A stretch of DNA of 20,070 nt from Armatimonadetes bacterium UBA5352 (lineage in GTDB: Bacteria > Armatimonadota > Zipacnadia > Zipacnadales > UBA5352): contig DHPY01000028.1 of NCBI GenBank assembly GCA_002411015.1, positions 29,519 through 49,588 on the forward strand, given 5' to 3'. Below the pieces are notes generated by a model, which made no database searches, had not been told where the DNA came from, and saw only the letters and a program-made list of their open reading frames with translations. The position numbers and the translations under genes are program-made. This document shows positions 7,477-14,730 of the stretch, piece by piece (the stretch's first letter is position 1; every line of letters starts with the position of its first letter).

Positions 7477-7559
7477 GTCGTCGAACCCGGCAGCGCCGGA
7501 GGTGCCGCGCCTCTCCCGGGCGAAGTTCCGCCGCACATTCCCGCCACGGAGGTCTCGCC

Positions 7560-9245
7560 ATGCGCACGTTGCTCACGATCGGACTGCTGGGAGCCATCGC
7601 GATGAGCGCTTTTGCACAGGAGGACGCCACGGTCTGGGTCGCCTCGCCCTGGCAGCGGGTGCTCCAGGACACGCCGCCGGTGGATCAGCCGTCAGCGAAG
7701 ATGAAGGCCGCCGCGAATGAGTATGCCCCGTTCCGGCTGATCGTGCATGCCGGAAGCCGTCCGCTGAGCGATGTCCGCGTCGTCGCCAGCTCCCTCAACG
7801 GCCCCGGCGGAGCGATCTCGGCCTTCAACCTCACCCTCTACCGGGCGCACTACCTCGAGGTCGCCACGCCCAGTCGCCGGATGACCAGTCCCGCCGGTAT
7901 GTATCCCGACGCGCTGATCCCCTTCGTGGACCCGCTGACAGGCGAGGAACTCTCCGGCGCCACCTACGACGCGGTGCCCTTCAGCGTCGAGCCCGGCCTC
8001 AACCAGGAGGTTTGGTGCGATCTCTTCGTGCCACCCGGCACCCGGCGCGGCAAGTACACCGGAACGATCACCGTCGCTGCGGGCTCGGTCGAGCTGGCGC
8101 GGGTGCCGGTCGAGCTGAACGTGTGGCCCTTCGAACTCCCGGCGGAGATCTCCATGCACTCGAACTTCGGCAGCCTCGGCAGCCGTGTGGCACAGGGGCT
8201 CGGGATGGACGCCGCTTCACCGGAGTTCGCGGCCGTCGAGGAGCAGTACATCAACGCGCTGCTCGCGCACCGCGCGGTTCCGGGTTCTCTCGGAGACATC
8301 TGGCCCGGCTGGACGCCTGAGGGCGGCATCGTGGACAACGGCGAGGGCGCGCGCATCCGCGACCTCGTGGAGCAGCGGCACGTCAACGCGCTGCGGATGT
8401 CCATGCCCTATCAGGACGACCCGGAGAAGGCGAAGGCCTACCTCAGGGACACCGCCCAATGGCTGCGTGACCTCGGCTACCTCGACCTGGCCTACATCTA
8501 TCTGCGCGATGAGCCGAACGACGCGGAGGAGTACGAGGTCGTCCGGCAGCAGGGGGCGCTGATCCACGAGACCGACCCGGAGATCGCGCGGCTGTGCACC
8601 GAGCAGACGGTGACGAGCAACCCCGAGTGGGGCAACCTCTACGGCGCCGTGGACATCTGGTGCCCGCTCTGGGGCCTCTGGGATGAGCCCACGGCCAGCG
8701 AGCGGCTGCGGCTGGGCGAGCGCCTGTGGAGCTATACTGCGCTCTGCCAGGGCCCGGAGGGGACGCCGTGGTGGCAGATAGACAGCGATCCGCTTGGCTA
8801 CCGCGCACCCTTCTGGACAAGCTGGACCTACGACATCGAGGGCTTCCTCTACTGGTCAAGCGTCTACTGGACAGGCTACGAGGGCATGGAGGGCATCTGG
8901 AACAAGCCGCACTTCCGCGAGCAGTACTGGGGCGAGGGCATGCTGCTCTATCCGGGTCAGCCCGCGGGCATCAGCGGCCCGGTCACGTCCATCCGGCTGA
9001 AGCTCATCCGCGAGGCGCTTGAGGACTACGAGTACATGGTGCTTGCCTCACAGGGCGAGCAGGGCGGCCGGATCACGACCGAGATGGGCCGCGAGCGCAT
9101 GATCTTCGTGCAGCGCCCCGATCCGCGGAAAGAGGTGGATCGGCTGGTGCGCAACGTCGCCTCCTCATTCCAGGACTGGAGCCGGGATGAGCAGGACTAC
9201 GAACGCGCACGGGAGCGGCTGGCTCAGATGATTGTCGGGAGCTAA
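7560..9245 (+). CDS. Secreted DUF4091 / GH123-like protein
   Basis: 561 residues. ATG at 7560 preceded by GGAGG (7548-7552) with 7 bases spacing. An N-terminal signal peptide (charged MR, hydrophobic core, likely cleavage after SAFA at residue 19) indicates export. Residues about 21-190 form a beta-rich domain. The following region is a TIM-barrel-like domain of the DUF4091 / glycoside hydrolase 123 type, with the adjacent acid pair D317-E318 in YLRDEPN; GH123 beta-N-acetylgalactosaminidases use such an Asp-Glu pair in substrate-assisted catalysis. The closing block IRLKLIREALEDYEYM is characteristic of this group. GH123 activity is known for few members, so the exact substrate is inference. 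The 108-base gap before it contains hairpin copy 7, so it may be transcribed from upstream or from its own promoter. Confidence 0.85.
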   Translation: MRTLLTIGLLGAIAMSAFAQEDATVWVASPWQRVLQDTPPVDQPSAKMKAAANEYAPFRLIVHAGSRPLSDVRVVASSLNGPGGAISAFNLTLYRAHYLEVATPSRRMTSPAGMYPDALIPFVDPLTGEELSGATYDAVPFSVEPGLNQEVWCDLFVPPGTRRGKYTGTITVAAGSVELARVPVELNVWPFELPAEISMHSNFGSLGSRVAQGLGMDAASPEFAAVEEQYINALLAHRAVPGSLGDIWPGWTPEGGIVDNGEGARIRDLVEQRHVNALRMSMPYQDDPEKAKAYLRDTAQWLRDLGYLDLAYIYLRDEPNDAEEYEVVRQQGALIHETDPEIARLCTEQTVTSNPEWGNLYGAVDIWCPLWGLWDEPTASERLRLGERLWSYTALCQGPEGTPWWQIDSDPLGYRAPFWTSWTYDIEGFLYWSSVYWTGYEGMEGIWNKPHFREQYWGEGMLLYPGQPAGISGPVTSIRLKLIREALEDYEYMVLASQGEQGGRITTEMGRERMIFVQRPDPRKEVDRLVRNVASSFQDWSRDEQDYERARERLAQMIVGS

Positions 9246-9269
9246 CGGGCGGACCTGATGGGCGGCGCA

Positions 9270-9295
9270 GCGCAGGCAGGTGCACAAGCCTGCGC
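9270..9295. terminator. Hairpin after the DUF4091 gene, possible terminator
   Basis: A perfect 8-bp stem (GCGCAGGC and GCCTGCGC) with a 10-base loop starts 24 bases after the stop codon. A second small hairpin GCCC-TTC-GGGC overlaps its 3' side (9294-9303). There is no T-tract, so a Rho-independent terminator is possible but not proven; a leader structure for the next gene is the alternative. Confidence 0.4.
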
Positions 9296-9502
9296 CCTTC
9301 GGGCAGGAGGCTGGTTCTCTTCTGCAGAAAAGGTGCAGAGGTGGAGCATGTCAGCGCGTCGAAGACGAGTGTGGAGAACGAAGAGCGGATCCGCGGTAGC
9401 GTTGTTGTGCGGGGAAATGCCGTGCGCGATCTGCGAGAGTCCGAGAGCGTGATTGAGGCACCGGCATCTGAAGCGATGCAAATCAGAAGTGGAGGGATCG
9501 CT

Positions 9503-10387
9503 GTGTACTGGCGTAGCGGCCGTCTGCACTGCCTTGTGGTCGTGGTGGTAGCGTTGCTCAGCCTTGGTCCCGCGTGGGCACAATATGGGATGATGGATGG
9601 CGATGGCCCCTCGGCCCTCGGGACGCCGAACTTGCCGGGCGTCGAGCCCCAAGGAAAGGGAAGCACATCGGTGTGGGGTGAAGCCCGCGTCTGGGAGGGG
9701 GATAACTGGACCTTCGCGGCGGGTGTGCGCGCGAACGTCGGTGAGGACTCGGACGTGGAGCTCACCATCTTCAATCTGGACACCTCCGGCGAGGACGCTA
9801 TCAACGGAGCGGTTCGTGACTCCGAGGCGACACTGATCGGCCTGAACTACAGGTGGGTCGCCTTCCGGAACGAGCGCGTGAGCCTCGCAGTCATCCCGGG
9901 CGCCGAGTTCCCGATTGACGACATGGAGGGCACGAATACCGCCATCCCGGCGACCGCCATGTCGGGGGATCTCATCCCGCTCATCTCACTGCCCGTGGAG
10001 CACGTGCTGGCTGATGGGACGATCCTGCGCGTGGTACCGCGGTACGTGGGCTTCGACGACAATCCGGAGCTTGCCAACGGCACGACCATCGAGGGCTTCG
10101 GCGACGTCATCGGCCTCGGCTTCGGCCTGCGGCGCCAGATCGAGGAGTTTGCCGTCATGGGCGATGTCACCGTGATCCTCGATGGCAACAACAGCATCGA
10201 TGAGAACACGAATGAGCCTACCGACGAGTTCGTCTGGTCCGCGGGCGGGTCATGGCAGGGCGTGGACAGTCCGGTTCGCGTTGACCTGTTTGTGACGAAT
10301 GCGGCCGGCCCGACCGGCGCAAGTTCGATCATCGCAACACCCGATCAGTCGGTCGGCATTGGCCTGCGCGTCAGCGGCGAGTTCTAG
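9503..10387 (+). CDS. Putative outer-membrane beta-barrel protein
   Basis: 294 residues from the GTG at 9503, chosen because GGAGGG (9491-9496) precedes it by 6 bases and a signal peptide begins at once: Arg-containing start, a long Leu/Val core, and cleavage probably after GPAWA. The open frame runs upstream to 9341, but that part is hydrophilic and has no ribosome binding site. The mature part is rich in alternating polar/hydrophobic stretches typical of transmembrane beta-strands and turns with Gly, Asp and Asn, and it ends in IGLRVSGEF, whose terminal Phe fits the signal for outer-membrane barrel assembly. It resembles the broad group of small transporter-like barrels or phenol-degradation MetA-like porins, but no specific family was recognised. 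If correct, it shows the organism is diderm. The upstream gap is 257 bases, so an independent promoter is likely. Confidence 0.72.
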   Translation: MYWRSGRLHCLVVVVVALLSLGPAWAQYGMMDGDGPSALGTPNLPGVEPQGKGSTSVWGEARVWEGDNWTFAAGVRANVGEDSDVELTIFNLDTSGEDAINGAVRDSEATLIGLNYRWVAFRNERVSLAVIPGAEFPIDDMEGTNTAIPATAMSGDLIPLISLPVEHVLADGTILRVVPRYVGFDDNPELANGTTIEGFGDVIGLGFGLRRQIEEFAVMGDVTVILDGNNSIDENTNEPTDEFVWSAGGSWQGVDSPVRVDLFVTNAAGPTGASSIIATPDQSVGIGLRVSGEF

Positions 10388-10416
10388 CCCGCCAGGCGCC
10401 TCGATCCCGCATGGAA

Positions 10417-10447
10417 GCCGCGCCCACCGTATAGCGGCGGGCGCGGC
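10417..10447 (+). terminator. Strong GC hairpin after the outer-membrane gene
   Basis: A nine-bp stem (GCCGCGCCC and GGGCGCGGC), then one A/C mismatch, three more pairs (CCG and CGG) and a five-base loop TATAG. It starts 29 bases after the stop codon. It is the most stable-looking simple hairpin in the window and a good candidate transcript end, but no run of T follows. Confidence 0.5.
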
Positions 10448-10507
10448 GTCGTCACCTCCGGCTTCACTGCCGCTCCCCATGCTTCCAGCCCGCCGCCCGT
10501 TCCGTGG

Positions 10508-10526
10508 GGCGGGCTTCCAGCCTGCC
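10508..10526 (+). repeat. Hairpin repeat copy 8
   Basis: Arms GGCGGGCT and AGCCTGCC around the loop TCC. Pairing is complete if one G-T wobble is allowed. It is preceded by CCGTGG like copies 7 and 10 and followed by GTCGTTGCCGTGG words. Confidence 0.75.
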
Positions 10527-10556
10527 GTCGTTGCCGTGGCCGTACCCGTTTGTAGC

Positions 10557-10575
10557 GACGGGCTTCCAGCCCGTC
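10557..10575 (+). repeat. Hairpin repeat copy 9
   Basis: GACGGGCTTCCAGCCCGTC, identical to copy 5, preceded by GTTTGTAGC as copy 3 is by GTTCGTAGC. It is the middle of a cluster of three copies upstream of the giant hydrolase gene. Confidence 0.8.
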
Positions 10576-10587
10576 ATCCGTTCCGTG

Positions 10588-10608
10588 GTGCGGGCGCCCC
10601 GCCCGCAC
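10588..10608 (+). repeat. Hairpin repeat copy 10
   Basis: Perfect 9-bp arms GTGCGGGCG and CGCCCGCAC around the loop CCC, preceded by CCGTG. It shares its arms with copy 1, 9 kb away. The three copies 8-10 are spaced 30 and 12 bases apart. Confidence 0.8.
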
Positions 10609-10685
10609 AGTACCATGGAGGTCCCGGTGCCACGTAGACGAATCTTCGTGAGCCTGCACAACCCTCTCGCAACCGGGAGATGTCC

Positions 10686-13600
10686 ATGAGTGAACCACTC
10701 GCGATGACACTGACGATGCTTCTGCTCGCAACCTCTCTCGCCTCCGGGCAGGTCCTGCCGCCGAGCCTCGCCCCGAACTCCTCGTTCGAGGAGGGTGACG
10801 GGTTCGGCCCGGAGGGCTGGGAGGCCCGCCCAGCGCCCGGCTCAACCTCGCGCTTCGAGTGGGCTGAGGGCGTGGCGCACACCGGCTCCCGAAGCCTCTC
10901 CATCGAAAGTGACGGCGTCTACTCCGTCGCCGATCGCTGGCGCGCGGGGATGGACTGCAGCATCGGCCTCCAGCCCGGAACCGAGGCGACCCTCACCGCG
11001 TGGGTGAAGACCGAGGGCGTCCAGGGCTCGGCGCACCTGCAGGTCTACGTCATGGGCCCTGCCGGGCCGGGAAGCACCGACGCGACGATCCTCGCCCAGC
11101 CAACCGGCGGCGACGTCACCGGCACCACGGACTGGACGGAGGTGTCCCTGATACTCACCGTGCCGCCCGGGCCGAGCTACGTCATGCCCTATCTCGGCCT
11201 GAAGGGCGCGGGTCGAGCCTGGTTCGATGACGTGCGGCTGGTCGGGGTACCGGCGGTCCCGGTCTCCCCGAGTGTCGCCTATGAGGTTCGCGATTTCGAG
11301 GAGATCTCGAACTACGAGGTCGCTGCTCGCGGCACGCTCACCGTGCTGCAGGTGCCGCCGGGGTCTCCGGACAGCCGCGGTGAGGCGAGCATCCCCTTCT
11401 CCGAGGCCACGGCGCGTTGGGATGTCACGCTCCGCTACGCCGACGAGCCGGACGGCGCAAGCACCTTCAGGCTCCTCGTAAACGACCGCGAGATCGGCAG
11501 CTTCGTGGCTGACGGCGTCGAGGGCGAGACCGACGCCGCCACCGAGATCCGCGACCACACCTTCGAGGGAGTTGACATCCAGCACAACTCGCGCGTAACG
11601 GTGGTCGGCGAGAAGGATGCGGGCGAGGCCGCGCGCTTCGTGAGCCTGTCCTTCCGGCCCGTTGGGCCATTCGAGGGCGAGCTTCTGCCGCAGGAGACAC
11701 TCGGGCAGCCGGACAACCTCCGCGTCTACCAGCGACAGCAGGAGCGCTACGATGCGAGCCAGATGCTCAGGCGGCAGGTGGCGCAGATGGAGGCCGCGGA
11801 CTTCGCCTCCGTCGAGCGCGAGATCGAGGCGCTCACCACTCGCGAGGAACTGCTGGCCTACCAGGCGCGCGTGCGCGCCGCCCTCCCGCAGATCTTCGGG
11901 CGCTGGACCGGCGAGAGCGGCTCCGACCTGAACCCGCAGGTCGTCGGGCGAATCGATCTCGACTACTGCACCATCGAGAAGGTCATCATCGAGAGCGAGC
12001 CCGGGCTCTACGTCCCGCTGCACGTCTACATCCCGAAGAACAAGCCGCTTCCGGCGCCGGGCGTGTGCATCACGATGGGCCACTCGGCGCAGGGCAAGCA
12101 GTACCACCTCTACCACGAGTTCGGGCTGGGGCTGGCGGAGAAGGGCTATGTCGCCGTAGCCTTCGACCCGCTCGGGCAGGGCGAGCGGATCTACTGGAGC
12201 AGTCCGCCGGAGGAGCTTGGCGCAGGCGGCGGTCCGGTCGGGCAGCATCACTACGAGCTGCGGCACGCATTCCTCGTGGGCAGAAGCCTCAGCGGCCTGC
12301 GCACCCGCGATGGAGTGCGCGTCGTGGACTACATGCTGACCCGCGGTGACATCATCGACCCGGAGCGCATCGGCGTCGGCGGGAACTCCGGCGGCGGCCA
12401 GATGGCGCTGCTGATCGCCGCCTGCCACCCGGCCGTGAAGGTCTGCTGCGCCGCACACCCGGGCGGCTCGTGCGAGAACACCTACTACCTCAGCAAGCGC
12501 GAGGACGACCGCAGGCTGATGAGCCTTATCCCGCCGCGCGCGCTCATCTGGATTGTCGGTGAGGACTCGGGCGAGTCCCACCACCTGCAGCGTGAAGCGT
12601 GGCTGAAGCCGCTCTACGAGATCTTCGGCCAACCTGAAGCGCAGAAGTTCGAGTGGGTAGCGGGCGTGCACAACCTCGAGCAGCCCAAGCGCGAGGCCGC
12701 CTATGAGTGGCTCAACCAGTGGTTCGGCATCGACGCAGGGCGCGCCGAGGGTCCGATCCAGCCGCTCGGCGAGCGGGACCTCTGGTGCACCGGGACCGGC
12801 CGCGTGGAGACCTCAATCGGCGGCGTCATGCCATGGGACCTCGACACCCGCCTGATGCGCGAGATGGCCCCCGAGCGCCCGGCACCCATGGCGGATCCCG
12901 GCCAGCGCGAGGCCTTCATCGCACAGCGCCGGGTGGCCGTGCTGGCGAAGCTCGGCCTGCAGCTTGAGGACCAGCGCCCCCAGCCGCGCATCCGCAATGC
13001 GGGTGAGTTCACGCATCCAGATCTCACAGTGCGCAAGGTGCGGATCGCCACGGAGCCGGGGATGGAGGTCGCGGCGCTGATCATCGAGCCGCGAGCCGGC
13101 GCCTCAGGCCGAACCATCATCCATGCTGCCGAGGGCGGCAAGCCCGCGACCTTCGACGCGTCGGCGCTGCCGTGGTCACTGGCGCTCGAGGGTCGGCGGG
13201 TCGTCTCGGTGGATGTGCGCGGGCGGGGCGAGCTGGACATCGAGCGCGGGGCCGCCACCCGCGTCGCTGAGTACGACGCCATCCAGTGGCAGCGCGATGG
13301 CTTCGCGATCGCCTACGCGGGCGCCGGCCGCACCATCATGGGCGCCCGCGCCCTCGACCTCATCCGCGTGATGGACGCGCTCGACGGTGAGGCCGGAGCG
13401 GCTCAGAGCTACGAGCTGATCGGCGAGGGCCTCGGCGGAACGTGGGTGCTCGCGGCGGCTGCGGCCGATCCGCGCGTTGAGCGCGTGACCACCATCGGCA
13501 CGCTCAGCTCATGGGCGCGGCTGATCGAGACGAAGTGGAACGCGCTGCGCGACTACTTCTGGGTGCCGAGGGCGCTGGACACCTTCGATCTGAGCGACCT

Positions 13601-13745
13601 GCCGATCCTGGCCCATGGAGAGGTGCGAATCGTCAATCCAGTGGACGCGATGCTGCACCCGTTGAGCGTCGACGACGCGGCCGACGACTTCGCCTGGGCC
13701 GAGAACTGGTGCGGCGAGCGGCTGACGCTGCAGTGCAACGAATGA
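10686..13745 (+). CDS. Large secreted CBM plus double alpha/beta-hydrolase protein
   Basis: 1019 residues from the ATG at 10686, 6 bases after GGAG (10676-10679); the ATG at 10680 directly abuts that site. Order of parts: a signal peptide (about residues 1-21), a carbohydrate-binding jelly-roll domain (about 28-187, starting NSSFEEGDGFGPEGW and ending WFDDVRLVG), a second beta-sandwich region (about 195-325), a helical linker rich in Gln and Glu (about 345-400), and an alpha/beta-hydrolase domain of the acetylxylan-esterase/dienelactone-hydrolase type (about 400-680). A C-terminal, second alpha/beta-hydrolase-like domain (about 725-1019) closes the protein. The first hydrolase has a plausible triad: S568 in GGNSGGG, D627 in VGEDSG and H662 in GVHN. 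In the second, the nucleophile elbow reads GEGLGG (913-918) with Leu at the Ser position, so it is probably non-catalytic. Likely role: extracellular or periplasmic deacylation of polysaccharide. Confidence 0.85.
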   Translation: MSEPLAMTLTMLLLATSLASGQVLPPSLAPNSSFEEGDGFGPEGWEARPAPGSTSRFEWAEGVAHTGSRSLSIESDGVYSVADRWRAGMDCSIGLQPGTEATLTAWVKTEGVQGSAHLQVYVMGPAGPGSTDATILAQPTGGDVTGTTDWTEVSLILTVPPGPSYVMPYLGLKGAGRAWFDDVRLVGVPAVPVSPSVAYEVRDFEEISNYEVAARGTLTVLQVPPGSPDSRGEASIPFSEATARWDVTLRYADEPDGASTFRLLVNDREIGSFVADGVEGETDAATEIRDHTFEGVDIQHNSRVTVVGEKDAGEAARFVSLSFRPVGPFEGELLPQETLGQPDNLRVYQRQQERYDASQMLRRQVAQMEAADFASVEREIEALTTREELLAYQARVRAALPQIFGRWTGESGSDLNPQVVGRIDLDYCTIEKVIIESEPGLYVPLHVYIPKNKPLPAPGVCITMGHSAQGKQYHLYHEFGLGLAEKGYVAVAFDPLGQGERIYWSSPPEELGAGGGPVGQHHYELRHAFLVGRSLSGLRTRDGVRVVDYMLTRGDIIDPERIGVGGNSGGGQMALLIAACHPAVKVCCAAHPGGSCENTYYLSKREDDRRLMSLIPPRALIWIVGEDSGESHHLQREAWLKPLYEIFGQPEAQKFEWVAGVHNLEQPKREAAYEWLNQWFGIDAGRAEGPIQPLGERDLWCTGTGRVETSIGGVMPWDLDTRLMREMAPERPAPMADPGQREAFIAQRRVAVLAKLGLQLEDQRPQPRIRNAGEFTHPDLTVRKVRIATEPGMEVAALIIEPRAGASGRTIIHAAEGGKPATFDASALPWSLALEGRRVVSVDVRGRGELDIERGAATRVAEYDAIQWQRDGFAIAYAGAGRTIMGARALDLIRVMDALDGEAGAAQSYELIGEGLGGTWVLAAAAADPRVERVTTIGTLSSWARLIETKWNALRDYFWVPRALDTFDLSDLPILAHGEVRIVNPVDAMLHPLSVDDAADDFAWAENWCGERLTLQCNE

Positions 13746-13832
13746 GCACCGACGTGGCGGAGGTCCCGCCCGGTCAGCGGCGAAGCATACACCCAACCGT
13801 CGCACATCACGTGAACTGAGAGGGATCGTACC

Positions 13833-14636
13833 ATGATGCTCGGACTGATTCACTACCGCGCGCCTGGTGAGAATGCTGAGGATTTCGTGCGCTGGGCCGC
13901 CGGCGCCGGCTTCGAGTGCGTCGAGCTGCGCTTCAACGACCTCATGCCCGATGAGATGCAGGAGGCCGACTATGAGAGCCACTGCAAGGACCTCAAGGCG
14001 CTCATGGATGAGCTCGGGCTCGTCACCTCCGGCGTCTCGCTCGGCAACGACTTCGTCTACCTCGCCGATGACATGATCCAGGAGCAGGTCGCGCGCACCG
14101 CGAAGATCTCGAAGCTCACCCGGATCATGGACTGCAGCGTCTTCCGCACCGAGGGCGGCCGGCCGAAGGACGAGGTGCCCGAGGAGCGCTACGCCGAGGC
14201 AATCATCAAGTGCGTCCGCGCCACGCTCCCGGTCTGCGAGGACTTCGGCGTCCACCTGGCCATCGACAACCACGGCGTCGTGAGCAACAACTACGAGCTG
14301 CAGCTCGAGGTCTTTGAGACCGTGGACAGCGAGTATGTCGGCTCAAACATGGACACCATGAACTACCGCTGGTATGGCTACGATGTGGACAAGCTCCCGG
14401 GGATCTACGAGGCCATCGCGCCGTGGGTGAAGCACACCCACATGAAGGACGGCCACAACGCCCGCCCCGACTACAAGGGCGCCGCGCTCGGCGATGGCGA
14501 GATCCCGCTCGACACGGCAGTCGCCGCCCTCAAGAAGGCCGGCTACGACGGCGCCTACTGCGCGGAGTATGAGGGCTCCGAGGACGGCGACATCGGCTAC
14601 CGCAAGTGCCTCGAGTGGATGAAGGCGAACATCTGA
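13833..14636 (+). CDS. Sugar phosphate isomerase/epimerase family TIM-barrel protein
   Basis: 267 residues. ATG at 13833, with a GAGAGGG ribosome binding site (13818-13824) 8 bases upstream. It has the xylose-isomerase-like TIM-barrel pattern of the IolE / AP-endonuclease-2 superfamily. Visible pieces are VELRFND in the second strand with a Glu ligand candidate, LAIDNHG (about residues 145-151), SNMDTMNYR, HTHMKDG (about 204-210), and AEYEGSEDG close to the end with a second Glu. These acidic and His residues are the usual divalent-metal ligands. Members isomerise or epimerise free sugars, ketoses or inositol derivatives; the substrate here is unknown. It is cytoplasmic. It lies 87 bases after the giant hydrolase gene and 94 before the acyl-CoA synthetase gene, so the three may share a transcript. 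Confidence 0.85.
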   Translation: MMLGLIHYRAPGENAEDFVRWAAGAGFECVELRFNDLMPDEMQEADYESHCKDLKALMDELGLVTSGVSLGNDFVYLADDMIQEQVARTAKISKLTRIMDCSVFRTEGGRPKDEVPEERYAEAIIKCVRATLPVCEDFGVHLAIDNHGVVSNNYELQLEVFETVDSEYVGSNMDTMNYRWYGYDVDKLPGIYEAIAPWVKHTHMKDGHNARPDYKGAALGDGEIPLDTAVAALKKAGYDGAYCAEYEGSEDGDIGYRKCLEWMKANI

Positions 14637-14678
14637 CGACTGCCCCGAAAGAAACAGAAGCAACGACAGCAACGACAG

Positions 14679-14705
14679 CGGCAGCCCTGCGAACGCGCGC
14701 TGCCG
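14679..14705. terminator. Hairpin between isomerase and acyl-CoA synthetase genes
   Basis: Perfect 7-bp arms CGGCAGC and GCTGCCG with a 13-base loop, just downstream of a short tandem duplication of GCAACGACA (14660-14677). No T-tract is present, and the hairpin lies only 16 bases before the next ribosome binding site. It could be an attenuator, a weak terminator or chance in GC-rich DNA. Confidence 0.35.
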
Positions 14706-14730
14706 ACGTCATGCTGCGCCCGGAGGAACG

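Noticed and set aside
9341..9502. 54-residue N-terminal extension of the outer-membrane-like protein
   Set aside because: It would bury the signal peptide; the GTG at 9503 has a well-spaced GGAGGG.
10508..10608. CRISPR-like array (three hairpin repeats close together)
   Set aside because: Spacings are unequal (30 and 12 bases), repeats differ in sequence, and no cas gene is present; it is a cluster of the hairpin family.
10842..12671. 609-codon minus-strand open frame inside the giant hydrolase gene
   Set aside because: The plus strand has clear domains and catalytic motifs; the antisense product has biased composition, no ribosome binding site and no recognisable motif.
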